Source: Geojedonia sp051814705
GTDB taxonomy: Bacteria > Bacteroidota > Bacteroidia > Flavobacteriales > Flavobacteriaceae
DNA: 64,000 nucleotides
Direction of reading: 5' to 3'
NCBI GenBank assembly: GCA_051814705.1
Contig: JBPWQW010000005.1
Location: forward strand, 67,762-131,761
This document shows positions 34,619 to 43,425 of this stretch, piece after piece. Below the pieces are notes generated by a model. It saw nothing but the letters and a program-made list of their open reading frames with translations. It was not told the DNA's origin and did no database searches. How positions within the stretch are numbered: the first letter of the stretch is position 1; each line of letters opens with the position of its first letter. The position numbers and the translations under genes were made by a program.

Positions 34619-34652
34619 AGGAGGGAAGTTATCGATTTTCCTCCTTTTTTTA
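34619..34652. terminator. bidirectional terminator
   Basis: AGGAGGGAA and TTTTCCTCCT form a stem (34619-34645) with a T run on the plus strand, between two convergent genes. Confidence 0.85.
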
Positions 34653-36074
34653 TTCTTTATAATAGACTAACTCCTTTAATTGTTCTTCAAATTCTGAAGT
34701 AAACAAGAGCGCATTGGCATTTATGATTTTGATGTCTTTACCTACCAAAATCGATTTATTTACAGAGTTTATGGCCAAAGCTTCATGCGCCTTGTTGGGA
34801 TCTCTAAACTGAAATTCTTTGGCGACAGGAAAATTATACTGATCCAAAATGTTTTTCCAATGGGAGTTGTCATTATCATTAATGTTGATGCCCACAAAAT
34901 CTATATTTGGAAATTTAGTTCTCAATTGACTCACTTTAAAGTGCGTATTTTTCATGAGCAATGGCAATGTTGAAGACCAAAAGTAAATCACTGTTGGTTT
35001 TGTAATAATTGAATCTAACATAACTTCCTGATCGGTATAGTCAATAAGTACCAAAGGTGGTAATTTGTTGCCTTGTTTTAACCCTTTAATTGAATAGACC
35101 AAACTATTAATGATTTCTTTGTCTTTTTCACTGCTGGTTTTTTGAAGAAATGAGTTTAAAACTTGTTTAGTCTCTAAACTGTCTTTACTTGAAGAAATGA
35201 AGTCCCTTGTCGTAAATTTTAATAAGTTATTCTTGATCATTTTACTGCTTACCAAACTATCAATCAAGTTTAATTTTTCAAGATTGTAAATTACAGATTT
35301 GCTATTGAAAATGTCTTGATGTGTTGCGGTTTTATAAAATTTTTGTAAGGCTAGATTGTTGAAATGTGAGTATAAAAATTTATTATAAGTATAGAAATCA
35401 CTCAAGGCTTCGATATTGTAATCGATATCCTTTCTAAAATCATAAAAACCATCTGGTAAATCTTTATAATGGATTAAATTGCCGTAACCGTAATAGCCGA
35501 ACGGATACATTTCCTTGCTAGCGTAATAATTATAGTTAATGCTAGTCTTAGCAATGGTTTTAAACAATTCGGAATATTCTTTTTGGCTTAAAAAAGTATG
35601 GAATTCATCTAGTTTTATGGTTCTAACAGAATCCAAAACTTGTTCAAACTTTTCGGGTTCCAATTGGCACCATTTTCTAAACTTATAGTTGTCTGCTTCG
35701 TTTTCTAAAAAAGTTTTAATCAAATAATTATTTTTTCGAGCTCCATTTCCAGTAAAAACAAGGGACTCGTCAAAATCAATGGTATTTAAGCGTAGTAAAA
35801 GACTGTCTTTAGGTTCTAATAAAATCCATTGAAATTCTCCGCCATGGACAAAAGTATAAAGTCCTGATTCGAAATTTGAAAGTTTACGAAGAAAACGATT
35901 GTTGTGGTCTAAATATAGTGTGTCGACTTCATCTTTAGGATTGTAGAGCAAAACATAGTCATTGCTCGGGTTAATGATCTGACCACCTAGAAATGCATAA
36001 TCATCATGCTCCCCCGTATTGTGTTTGCAGTTTAATGTGGTCAACAATAATAAAAAAGCAGCGAAAAATCTCAT
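34650..36074 (-). CDS. TlpA-like thioredoxin-fold lipoprotein without active-site cysteines
   Basis: A 474-residue predicted lipoprotein (LNC, Cys about 16). A 330-residue N-terminal region, with a beta-rich first part and then helical, resembles the DUF4369-type region of Bacteroidota TlpA proteins. It is followed by a thioredoxin-like fold: PTVIYFWSSTLPLLMKNTHF, then FVGININDND and FRDPNKAHEALAINSVNKSILV. Where TlpA proteins have WCxxC, this one has WSSTLPLL, so both redox cysteines are missing. It cannot be a dithiol oxidoreductase and may be a binding or structural member. Confidence 0.8.
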   Translation of the reverse strand: MRFFAAFLLLLTTLNCKHNTGEHDDYAFLGGQIINPSNDYVLLYNPKDEVDTLYLDHNNRFLRKLSNFESGLYTFVHGGEFQWILLEPKDSLLLRLNTIDFDESLVFTGNGARKNNYLIKTFLENEADNYKFRKWCQLEPEKFEQVLDSVRTIKLDEFHTFLSQKEYSELFKTIAKTSINYNYYASKEMYPFGYYGYGNLIHYKDLPDGFYDFRKDIDYNIEALSDFYTYNKFLYSHFNNLALQKFYKTATHQDIFNSKSVIYNLEKLNLIDSLVSSKMIKNNLLKFTTRDFISSSKDSLETKQVLNSFLQKTSSEKDKEIINSLVYSIKGLKQGNKLPPLVLIDYTDQEVMLDSIITKPTVIYFWSSTLPLLMKNTHFKVSQLRTKFPNIDFVGININDNDNSHWKNILDQYNFPVAKEFQFRDPNKAHEALAINSVNKSILVGKDIKIINANALLFTSEFEEQLKELVYYKE

Positions 36075-36197
36075 AAATAATAAAGGCTCATGCCTAATTA
36101 ATAGACAAAAATAGAGTTTGTAGTTAAAACCCCTTGTTAATGCGCTGTTAAATATTATATAAGACTTTATTTGTTTTATCTAATGGGTTGTTTTTTT

Positions 36198-36205
36198 TAC
36201 TTTTG
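36198..36205 (+). promoter_or_regulatory. -7 element of ABC-F gene
   Basis: TACTTTTG, matching TAnnTTTG, giving a leader of about 105 nt before the ABC-F ATG. No TTG at the ideal distance. Confidence 0.5.
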
Positions 36206-36243
36206 CAGCAAACTTAAAAAAATCTTATGTCAAGGAGTAAGAT

Positions 36244-36294
36244 ATGATACTTTTCGAGTTCGAAGACTTATTTAATAAGAATAAAAACATCTGA
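36244..36294 (+). CDS. possible 16-codon leader peptide of ABC-F gene
   Basis: ATG to TGA reading MILFEFEDLFNKNKNI, preceded by AAGGAG (36233-36238), a Shine-Dalgarno sequence that is unusual in this phylum. It sits between the predicted promoter and the ABC-F gene, ending 22 bp before its ATG. Leader peptides control several ABC-F genes in other bacteria by translation attenuation. Whether this one is translated is unknown. Confidence 0.4.
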   Translation: MILFEFEDLFNKNKNI

Positions 36295-36316
36295 GTAAAC
36301 TTAAAAAAACAACGCT

Positions 36317-37942
36317 ATGCTATCGGTTTCTAATCTTTCTGTTCAATTTGGAAAACGCATTCTTTTTGACGAGGTCAACATCACCTTTAATACAGGTAAC
36401 TGTTACGGCATTATAGGTGCTAATGGTTCAGGTAAATCTACGTTTTTAAAGATTTTGGCAGGAAAAAAAGATCCGACTTCGGGTCAAGTGCATTTGGAAC
36501 CTGGTAAAAGAATGTCGGTTTTAGAACAAAACCATAATGTTTATGATGAGCATACCGTATTAGAAACGGTCATCATGGGCAATACAACTTTGTTTAAGAT
36601 CAAGACCGAAATGGATGCCTTGTATGCGGATTACTCCGACAAAAATGCGGATAAAATTGGAGAGCTTCAGGTACAATTTGAAGAGATGAATGGTTGGAAT
36701 GCCGACAGTGATGCTGCTGCAATGTTATCAAATTTGGGAATTAAAGAAGAATACCATTACACCCTGATGCAGGATATGGATGGGAAACAAAAGGTAAGGG
36801 TGTTGTTGGCACAAGCACTTTTTGGAAATCCAGATGTTTTGATTATGGATGAGCCGACCAACGATTTAGATTATGAAACCATTTCGTGGTTAGAAAACTT
36901 TTTGGCAAATTACGACAATTGCGTGATTGTAGTGTCACATGACCGACACTTTTTGGATGCGGTCTGTACTCATGTATCCGATATCGATTTTGGAAAAATT
37001 AATCACTTTTCGGGTAATTATACCTTTTGGTATGAATCGTCACAGTTAGCAGCAAGGCAGCGTGCTCAACAAAATAAAAAGGCCGAAGAAAAGAAAAAGG
37101 AACTGGAAGAATTTATTAGACGCTTTTCTGCCAATGTTGCCAAATCCAAACAGGCAACCAGTAGAAAGAAAATGATCGATAAGCTTAATATTTCGGAAAT
37201 TAAGCCTTCAAGCAGACGTTATCCAGCTATTATTTTTGAGCGTGATAGAGAAGCTGGTGATCAAATTTTAAATATCGAAAACCTTTCAGCATCGATAGAC
37301 GGTGAAGTGTTATTTCAAAATGTGCATATTAATCTTGCAAAAGGAGACAAAGTGGTGGTGTATTCGAAAGATTCAAGGGCTGCAACGGCATTTTATCAAA
37401 TTTTAAATGGCAATGAAAAAGCAAGTTCAGGTAAATTTGAATGGGGAATTACGACGTCACAATCTTATTTACCATTAGAAAACAGTTCATTTTTCAACAA
37501 TAAATTATCGCTAGTAGATTGGTTGCGCCAATGGGCTACAACCGAAGAGGAACGAGAAGAAGTTTATATCCGTGGTTTTCTTGGCAAAATGATCTTTAGC
37601 GGCGAAGAAGCTCTTAAAACAGCCAATGTCTTATCTGGTGGTGAAAAAGTGCGTTGTATGCTGAGCCGTATGATGATGATGAGAGCCAATGTGTTGATGC
37701 TGGATGAACCTACTAACCACTTGGATTTGGAGAGTATCACGGCATTCAATAACTCTTTGAAGAATTTTAAGGGTACTGTTTTGTTCACTACTCATGACCA
37801 CGAATTTGCTCAAACCTTAGCCAATAGAGTCATTGAATTGACACCAAATGGCGTTTTGGATAGATATATGACGTTTGAAGATTATATGAGTGATAAAAAG
37901 ATAAAAGAGCAGCGAGAAAAAATGTACGCCATTACCGCCTAA
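36317..37942 (+). CDS. ABC-F family ATPase, YbiT-like
   Basis: A 541-residue soluble protein with two ABC ATPase domains and no membrane segments, expected to act on ribosomes. Domain 1 has Walker A GANGSGKST and MDEPTNDLD, but its signature is MDGKQKVR instead of LSGGQ. The linker (about 245-305) holds FIRRFSANVAKSKQATSRKK. Domain 2 has LSGGEKVR and LDEPTNHLD, but its Walker A position reads YSKDSRAATAF and lacks GxxGxGK. The signature/Walker A pair forming one composite site is thus degenerate, while the other is intact. The sequence resembles E. coli YbiT throughout. A terminator follows. Confidence 0.9.
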   Translation: MLSVSNLSVQFGKRILFDEVNITFNTGNCYGIIGANGSGKSTFLKILAGKKDPTSGQVHLEPGKRMSVLEQNHNVYDEHTVLETVIMGNTTLFKIKTEMDALYADYSDKNADKIGELQVQFEEMNGWNADSDAAAMLSNLGIKEEYHYTLMQDMDGKQKVRVLLAQALFGNPDVLIMDEPTNDLDYETISWLENFLANYDNCVIVVSHDRHFLDAVCTHVSDIDFGKINHFSGNYTFWYESSQLAARQRAQQNKKAEEKKKELEEFIRRFSANVAKSKQATSRKKMIDKLNISEIKPSSRRYPAIIFERDREAGDQILNIENLSASIDGEVLFQNVHINLAKGDKVVVYSKDSRAATAFYQILNGNEKASSGKFEWGITTSQSYLPLENSSFFNNKLSLVDWLRQWATTEEEREEVYIRGFLGKMIFSGEEALKTANVLSGGEKVRCMLSRMMMMRANVLMLDEPTNHLDLESITAFNNSLKNFKGTVLFTTHDHEFAQTLANRVIELTPNGVLDRYMTFEDYMSDKKIKEQREKMYAITA

Positions 37943-37955
37943 AACCTATTAATTT

Positions 37956-37986
37956 AAAAGCCCATTATTTCTGGGCTTTTTTTTTA
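37956..37986. terminator. bidirectional terminator after ABC-F gene
   Basis: AAAAGCCCA-TTATTTC-TGGGCTTTT followed by T residues, in the gap between convergent genes. Confidence 0.9.
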
Positions 37987-38217
37987 TTTCAACTCGGCAT
38001 TGACTTCTTCTACAATGGGAATAGCAAGTGCCAATTCGTCTTTATTGACATAAAGTTCTTGAAAGCCTTGTATGGCAGATCCAAATCCGGCTAACCTTCC
38101 AGATTCAGACTCGTCTTTTACAATGGCATTAATGCCTGCAACATTAAGTCTATCCAATACCAATTGAACTATAATAAAACTGCCCGAAAACACTTTAATG
38201 TAATTACTGTCTGTCAT
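37984..38217 (-). CDS. DUF2007 domain protein
   Basis: A 77-residue protein with the DUF2007 (putative signal-transducing) pattern: YIKVFSGSFIIVQLVLDRLNVAGINAIVKDE, then GFQELYVNKDELALAIPIVEE. The fold is ferredoxin-like in relatives. Function unknown; no operon partner. It converges on the ABC-F gene across the shared terminator. Confidence 0.85.
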   Translation of the reverse strand: MTDSNYIKVFSGSFIIVQLVLDRLNVAGINAIVKDESESGRLAGFGSAIQGFQELYVNKDELALAIPIVEEVNAELK

Positions 38218-38410
38218 GATCTTTTACTTAAAAAATAATCAATAAGATACAAAAAAATTCGATGTGTTCAGTTTTTTGCTATTCATTAATTGTGGGCTAA
38301 AATAAATGATTTTCAAAGCTCTAAAAAATCCATCCTAAGAGTTACAATACATAAAAAATTAAAACCGTTTGCATGAAATGAAACGGTGGAAATCTAACAA
38401 AGGAAAATAA

Positions 38411-38450
38411 AAAAGCCCCTTCTCCTTAAATCAGGAATGAAGAGGCTTTT
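38411..38450 (-). terminator. terminator of the peroxiredoxin/thioredoxin set
   Basis: On the minus strand AGCCTCTTC (38447-38439) pairs with GAAGGGGCT with one G-T wobble, then a T run (38413 downward). The wobble becomes a C-A mismatch on the plus strand, which indicates the minus strand is the working one. Confidence 0.8.
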
Positions 38451-38472
38451 TTTCTTGCTATTAATCGGGACT

Positions 38473-38730
38473 TTATTTGTCTATTGAACCCAAAACACGT
38501 TGCATAAAGTTGTTTAAAGCTTCTTTTTTTGGAGTGCCATCTTTTATCATTTTAGTCACTTCAATAGCTCCATACATATTAGAAATGAGCTCGCCAATAA
38601 CATCTAATTCTTCATCTTTTAGTGAAGGCACTTCTGTTAAGGCCTCCAAAGTTTCAATGGTTTCTATAACGAAATCTTCATCATTGTCTTCAATAAATTG
38701 TGTAAGATGTTTTATAACGGGTAATTTCAT
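38473..38730 (-). CDS. DUF6952 family protein
   Basis: An 85-residue acidic, helical protein (IKHLTQFIEDNDEDFVIETIETLEALTEV and ISNMYGAIEVTKMIKDG). It matches the small flavobacterial family, now DUF6952, that is found next to thioredoxin. It follows the thioredoxin gene by 17 bp and is the last gene of the peroxiredoxin-thioredoxin set, suggesting a role in the same redox pathway. No cysteine is present, so it is not itself a redox protein. Confidence 0.8.
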   Translation of the reverse strand: MKLPVIKHLTQFIEDNDEDFVIETIETLEALTEVPSLKDEELDVIGELISNMYGAIEVTKMIKDGTPKKEALNNFMQRVLGSIDK

Positions 38731-38747
38731 TTTAAATGATTTTATGG

Positions 38748-39053
38748 TTAAGCAACCTCGTTTACTAAATTCTGCAATACTTCAAACTTGTTTGTTTGTA
38801 CTTGGTTTACAAATTTTCCATCTTTAAAAGTTGCAAAAGTTGGTAAGTTGTCAACTGTTGCCAATTTGCGCGATTCAGGGAATTTTTCGGCATCAGCAAT
38901 TACAAAGGTTGCATTAGTTTTTTCAGCAGCTAATTTTTTAAATTTAGGTTTCATAATACGACAATTGCCACACCAAGTTGCGGAAAATTGCACAATAACC
39001 AAATCCTTTGTGTTGATGATATCTTGTAAATTGTCTTGTTCTAATTCTTGCAT
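38748..39053 (-). CDS. thioredoxin family protein
   Basis: A 101-residue thioredoxin fold with active site WCGNC (Cys28, Cys31) and cis-Pro in VDNLPTFATF. The CGNC rather than CGPC centre suggests altered redox potential. It lies between the peroxiredoxin gene (88 bp upstream) and the DUF6952 gene (17 bp downstream), so it is the likely reductant for that peroxiredoxin. Confidence 0.92.
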   Translation of the reverse strand: MQELEQDNLQDIINTKDLVIVQFSATWCGNCRIMKPKFKKLAAEKTNATFVIADAEKFPESRKLATVDNLPTFATFKDGKFVNQVQTNKFEVLQNLVNEVA

Positions 39054-39141
39054 AATATTTTATAATAATCAAAAATCAAATTCCAAATACCAAGCGCTTA
39101 TGGTTTGGAATTTGGAAAGTGATTCTTGGAATTTAATTTTT

Positions 39142-39780
39142 TTAATGAGTAGCTAAATAAGCAGCAGCCCCTTTTCTGTTGGCTGTCATGGCGTCTTTAC
39201 CTTCTTCCCAGTTTGCAGGACACACTTCACCATTTTTTTGTACGTGTGTATAAGCGTCAATTAAGCGTAAATACTCTTTAACATTGCGCCCAATAGGCAT
39301 ATGGTTAATGCCTTCGTGGAAAACGGTTCCTTCTTCGTCAATAAGGTAAATTGCTCTGTACGTGACGTTGTCCCCTTCAACTATGAATAATCCAGTGTTA
39401 TCATCATAATCACCTTCAGTGATGTCTAAAATCCCTAAAGCCGATGCTAAATTTCTGTTGGTATCTGCTAAAATAGGATAGGTAACACCTTCAATACCAC
39501 CATTGTCTTTGGCCGTGTTTAACCAAGCAAAATGTACTTCGGGGGTATCACAAGATGCGCCAATAACAAGCGTGTTGCGTTTTTCAAATTCTTTTAATGA
39601 TTCTTGGAATGCGTGTAATTCTGTTGGACACACAAAAGTGAAATCTTTTGGATACCAAAATAAAACTACTTTTTTCTTGTTGTTAACTGCTTCTTCAAGG
39701 ACGTTCACTTTAAAAGTGTCTCCCATTTCATCCATTGCGTTAACGCTTAAGTTTGGAAATTTTCTTCCTACAATTGCCAT
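39142..39780 (-). CDS. 2-Cys peroxiredoxin
   Basis: A 212-residue AhpC/Prx1-group peroxidase that reduces H2O2 and organic peroxides. Peroxidatic Cys51 lies in FTFVCPTE, and resolving Cys187 in GEVCPANWEEG. The length fits typical 2-Cys enzymes. First gene of the set with thioredoxin and the DUF6952 gene. A TATCTTTG -7 element lies upstream on the minus strand (39825-39818), 38 bp before the ATG. Confidence 0.94.
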   Translation of the reverse strand: MAIVGRKFPNLSVNAMDEMGDTFKVNVLEEAVNNKKKVVLFWYPKDFTFVCPTELHAFQESLKEFEKRNTLVIGASCDTPEVHFAWLNTAKDNGGIEGVTYPILADTNRNLASALGILDITEGDYDDNTGLFIVEGDNVTYRAIYLIDEEGTVFHEGINHMPIGRNVKEYLRLIDAYTHVQKNGEVCPANWEEGKDAMTANRKGAAAYLATH

Positions 39781-39817
39781 GTGCTTATATTTTATAAATT
39801 ACTAATTTTTAGTAGCA

Positions 39818-39825
39818 CAAAGATA
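39818..39825 (-). promoter_or_regulatory. -7 element of peroxiredoxin gene
   Basis: TATCTTTG on the minus strand, identical to the SRP RNA -7 element. No TTG at the ideal -33 distance, so an activator may help. Confidence 0.6.
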
Positions 39826-39926
39826 TACACAGGGTACCTCGAATAGGGGGTTTTCAAATTCTGATTTTTAATGTAACGATAGATTTTAGTTATCGTAAAT
39901 TAAAATCAATATAATTTTTAACTATT

Positions 39927-41411
39927 CTACTTCTTATCAGCAAGTTGCCTGATCTTAATTTTAAAAGCAGCAAAAAGGAGTGTCATAAACGGACTTAACC
40001 AGTTAAATACAGCATAACCAGCATACTGTAAAGTGTCAACACCTAAAACACCACTTTGGTATGCGCCGCAGGTATTCCAAGGCACTAAAACGGATGTTAC
40101 CGTACCACTATCTTCTAATGTTCGCGATAAATTTTCAGGAGCCAGCCCTTTATCCTTAAAAGCCTTGGCGTACATTTTACCGGGGACAACAATTGCCAAA
40201 TATTGATCACTTGCCGTAACATTTAATGCCAAACAACTAGCAACGGTACTTGCAAACAATCCGAAAGTGGTATGAAATAATTTTAGCAGAGATTTGCTGA
40301 TGGTTGTTAAGGCGCCAATAGCATCCATAACACCACCAAATGTCATGGCACAAATAATTAACCAAATGGTTCCCATCATTTTGGTCATTCCTCCAGCAGT
40401 AAATAATCCTTTTAAAGCCTCATTATCAGTTGGTATGGAAGTCTCAACCGTGATGGCGTTCATAATGCCTTTATAGCCTGAAGTAAAATCTAAGTTCGTA
40501 CCACCTCCAATTATGGCGACTATATGAGGTTGAAAAATTAATGCGGCTAACCCACCTAATAAGGTCCCAATTAAGAGTGCTATTAAAGGTGAAGTTTTTT
40601 TAACAATTAAAACAATTACAATTAGAGGAACCACAAATAACCATGGGCTAACACTAACTGATGATTTGATGGCTTGTAATATTTCGTGAATATCTGCTGT
40701 GCCTGTAGGTTCTAAATTGAGGCCGATAATGATAAATACTATTAAAGTTATGATTATAGTGGGCGTGGTAGTATAAAGCATATAGCGGATGTGCGTAAAC
40801 AAATCGGTTCCAGCCATAGCAGGTGCGAGATTGGTTGTGTCACTCATGGGTGAGATTTTATCTCCAAAATAAGCTCCAGACAGTACAGCTCCTGCAGTCA
40901 TGCCTAAAGGAATTCCCAAGGCGCCCGCGATTCCCACCAAAGCAATTCCCACCGTAGCAGAAGTGGTCCAACTACTACCAGTAGCAACCGAAATGATGGC
41001 ACAAATTATAACACAGGCAGGAAGAAAAATTGTCGGATTTAAAATTTGCAATCCATAATAAATCATAGTTGGGATAATACCACTAATAAGCCAGGTACCA
41101 GCGAGAGCACCAACCATAAGGAGGATCAGTATGGCTCCGGTTGTGGATTTAATATTTTCGGCCACCTCTTCCATCATTTGTTCAAAGGTCACCTTGTTGA
41201 ACAAGCCAACAATGGCAGCCACTGCAGCTCCTAATAGCAGCACAAATTGATTTGATCCACTCAACGCATCGTTTCCAAAAGCGAATACATTATAGGCCAG
41301 CATTCCAACCAAAGCAATTACAGGAATTAAGGCTTCCCAAATATTAAGTTCCTTATTGACTACAATGTGTTCGTCCTGTGGATGCTTAGGTTTTATGTTT
41401 TGGCTTTTCAT
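39927..41411 (-). CDS. nhaC: Na+/H+ antiporter NhaC
   Basis: A 494-residue membrane protein with about 12 helices. NhaC-family features include GSSWTTSATVGIALVGIAGALGIP, GAYFGDKISPMSDTTNLA with its charged residues in mid-membrane, and the repeat-related SGTVTSVLVPWNTCGAY near the C-terminus. It exchanges Na+ for H+ at the inner membrane, as suits a marine organism. It lies 120 bp downstream of the transsulfuration gene on the same strand. Confidence 0.92.
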   Translation of the reverse strand: MKSQNIKPKHPQDEHIVVNKELNIWEALIPVIALVGMLAYNVFAFGNDALSGSNQFVLLLGAAVAAIVGLFNKVTFEQMMEEVAENIKSTTGAILILLMVGALAGTWLISGIIPTMIYYGLQILNPTIFLPACVIICAIISVATGSSWTTSATVGIALVGIAGALGIPLGMTAGAVLSGAYFGDKISPMSDTTNLAPAMAGTDLFTHIRYMLYTTTPTIIITLIVFIIIGLNLEPTGTADIHEILQAIKSSVSVSPWLFVVPLIVIVLIVKKTSPLIALLIGTLLGGLAALIFQPHIVAIIGGGTNLDFTSGYKGIMNAITVETSIPTDNEALKGLFTAGGMTKMMGTIWLIICAMTFGGVMDAIGALTTISKSLLKLFHTTFGLFASTVASCLALNVTASDQYLAIVVPGKMYAKAFKDKGLAPENLSRTLEDSGTVTSVLVPWNTCGAYQSGVLGVDTLQYAGYAVFNWLSPFMTLLFAAFKIKIRQLADKK

Positions 41412-41531
41412 AAATTGTACTTTAATTATTGAGTGGTAATGTTACAATTTTTGAATAACCTTTGCAAATGGAACTATAAAAGCTCAAAAAAAAATCTTGA
41501 TTTTAATCTGATAAATTTATTTGATTTTCAA

Positions 41532-42755
41532 TCAAACAGCGTCAATATGGTGTTCCAAAATATTAAGCTTTTCCATGCAGTTGCGCATCATGTTGTAGGT
41601 GCGTTCTATATCGCCATCCAAACCAATCGAAAACCTAATTAAACCATCGCTTAAGCCCATTTCCTGTTGTTCTTCAATTGGGATTTCTGATGAAGTTGAA
41701 GATCCTGGCGCACTAAACAAGGTTTTGTAAAAACCTAGACTGACTGCTAAGTAGCCTAAATTATTCTCCTGCATCATTTCCATTAGAGTATTAGCCTTTT
41801 CCAAAGATCCCGCGTCGATGGTCAATATTCCACCATAACCATATTTTTCATTCATCATGCTTTTAAACAAGTCATGAGAAGGATGCGATTTCAACCCAGG
41901 ATATACGGTTTTTAACCCATCAGCTTCAAATTTATTAGCCAGATAAAGGGCATTATAACTGTGTTGTTGCATTCGAATGTGAAGGGATCTTAAATTTTTT
42001 AAAACTGAAGCCGCTCGCAAACTATCCATGGTAGCGCCCAATAGCATACAAGCACCATTATTTACATTTCTAAGGTCATTTATTAAGTCTTGAGTGCCAC
42101 AAATAACTCCGGCGACTGTATCTGAAGTCCCATTTATGAATTTGGTTAAACTGTGAATTACGACATCTGCTCCTAATTTTATTGGTGAGATGGATAAAGG
42201 CGAAAACGTATTATCAACTACAAGTTTTAGATTGTGTCGTTTTGCAATTTCAGAAAGTCTTTTAACATCAGCAACTTCCAGTAACGGATTGCTTACAGAT
42301 TCACAATAAATTACTTTCGTATTTGGTGTAATGGCAGCTTCAACCAGATCAAGTTTTGTAACATCCACAAAAGTGGTTCCAACGCTAAACCGAGGCATAA
42401 AGTTTTTCATAAAAGCATAAGTTCCGCCGTAAATTGTCCTACTGGAAACGATATGGTCTCCACTTCCACAGTATTGTAGCAAAACACCGGTAATGGCTCC
42501 CATTCCAGATGCCGTTACCGTTGCAGCCTCTGTACCTTCCATGGCAGCTAAAGCTTTTCCTAAATATAAGTTGGAAGGCGAGGAGTGACGTGAATATAAA
42601 TAACACCCGTCGGCATTGCCTTCAAAGGTATCGAACATGGTTTTTGCAGATAAAAAGGTATAGGTTGAAGAATCGGAAATTGAAGGGTTGACACCTCCAA
42701 ATTCTCCAAAGTATTGAAGATCTTGTATTTGGTTTGCGGGCTTAAATTTTTTCAT
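41532..42755 (-). CDS. transsulfuration-family PLP enzyme (methionine gamma-lyase-like)
   Basis: A 407-residue Cys/Met-metabolism PLP enzyme. The PLP lysine is Lys205 in HSLTKFINGTSD; YSRHSSPSNLYL is the equivalent of the family's YSRxxNPT, and the catalytic Tyr lies in SSRTIYGGTY. Methionine gamma-lyase, cystathionine lyase and O-acetylhomoserine sulfhydrylase share this fold. The special active-site Cys of methionine gamma-lyase is not visible at the expected place, so the exact reaction is open. Divergent from an Lrp/AsnC regulator gene (208-bp gap), a frequent arrangement for methionine gamma-lyase. Confidence 0.85.
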   Translation of the reverse strand: MKKFKPANQIQDLQYFGEFGGVNPSISDSSTYTFLSAKTMFDTFEGNADGCYLYSRHSSPSNLYLGKALAAMEGTEAATVTASGMGAITGVLLQYCGSGDHIVSSRTIYGGTYAFMKNFMPRFSVGTTFVDVTKLDLVEAAITPNTKVIYCESVSNPLLEVADVKRLSEIAKRHNLKLVVDNTFSPLSISPIKLGADVVIHSLTKFINGTSDTVAGVICGTQDLINDLRNVNNGACMLLGATMDSLRAASVLKNLRSLHIRMQQHSYNALYLANKFEADGLKTVYPGLKSHPSHDLFKSMMNEKYGYGGILTIDAGSLEKANTLMEMMQENNLGYLAVSLGFYKTLFSAPGSSTSSEIPIEEQQEMGLSDGLIRFSIGLDGDIERTYNMMRNCMEKLNILEHHIDAV

Positions 42756-42963
42756 AATGTTAATGTTGAGGTCACTTCAAATGGATTCAATTAGAAAATC
42801 CAAACTGACGGTTTTGGTTATATAAGACAAAGTTGCAATAGCTTAGATTAAAAAACAATGATCATTATCATAATTAGAATATAAATCTAAAAGAATGTAT
42901 ATTTGTAGATATAATATGGAAATTAACTCATTTAAATAGTGTATTCCTGAAAATTTTTCAATT

Positions 42964-43422
42964 ATGAGTTTTGATGATACAGATAAAAAACTACTAGCGT
43001 TATTACAGTTAGATTGTAAGCAAACTACTAAAGAATTATCCTATAAACTTAATTTATCGGTCACGGCAGTGTACGAACGGATCAAAAAACTGGAACGTGA
43101 AGGTATTATTGATAGTTATGTGGCGTTAATAAATAAAGAAAAAGTAGAACGTGCTTTTGTTGCCTTTTGCCATATTAAATTGGTACAACATACACAAGAC
43201 CATGTCGTTAGGTTTGAAAAGGAAGTTGCCGATTTACCTGAAGTTTTAGAATGTTATCATATTAGTGGTGACTACGATTATTTATTAAAAGTCTTGGTTC
43301 AAGACATGAAAGCGTTTAGGGAATTTATGATAAAAAAATTGACTTCAATCAATCATATTGGAAGCACACATAGCATGTTTGTCATCAACGAGGTAAAACA
43401 CACCACAGCCATAAACATTTAA
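42964..43422 (+). CDS. Lrp/AsnC family transcriptional regulator
   Basis: A 152-residue regulator: an N-terminal winged helix-turn-helix (DKKLLALLQLDCKQTTKELSYKLNLSVTAVYERIKKLEREGII) and a C-terminal RAM ligand-binding domain (HISGDYDYLLKVLVQD). It responds to amino acids in relatives. It diverges from the transsulfuration enzyme gene and probably controls it and itself. TATATTTG (42898-42905) is a -7 candidate about 60 bp upstream. Confidence 0.93.
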   Translation: MSFDDTDKKLLALLQLDCKQTTKELSYKLNLSVTAVYERIKKLEREGIIDSYVALINKEKVERAFVAFCHIKLVQHTQDHVVRFEKEVADLPEVLECYHISGDYDYLLKVLVQDMKAFREFMIKKLTSINHIGSTHSMFVINEVKHTTAINI

Positions 43423-43425
43423 TTG

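Noticed and set aside
36317..37942. Drug efflux ABC transporter
   Set aside because: No membrane segments; the duplicated ABC domains with a charged linker are those of ribosome-acting ABC-F proteins.
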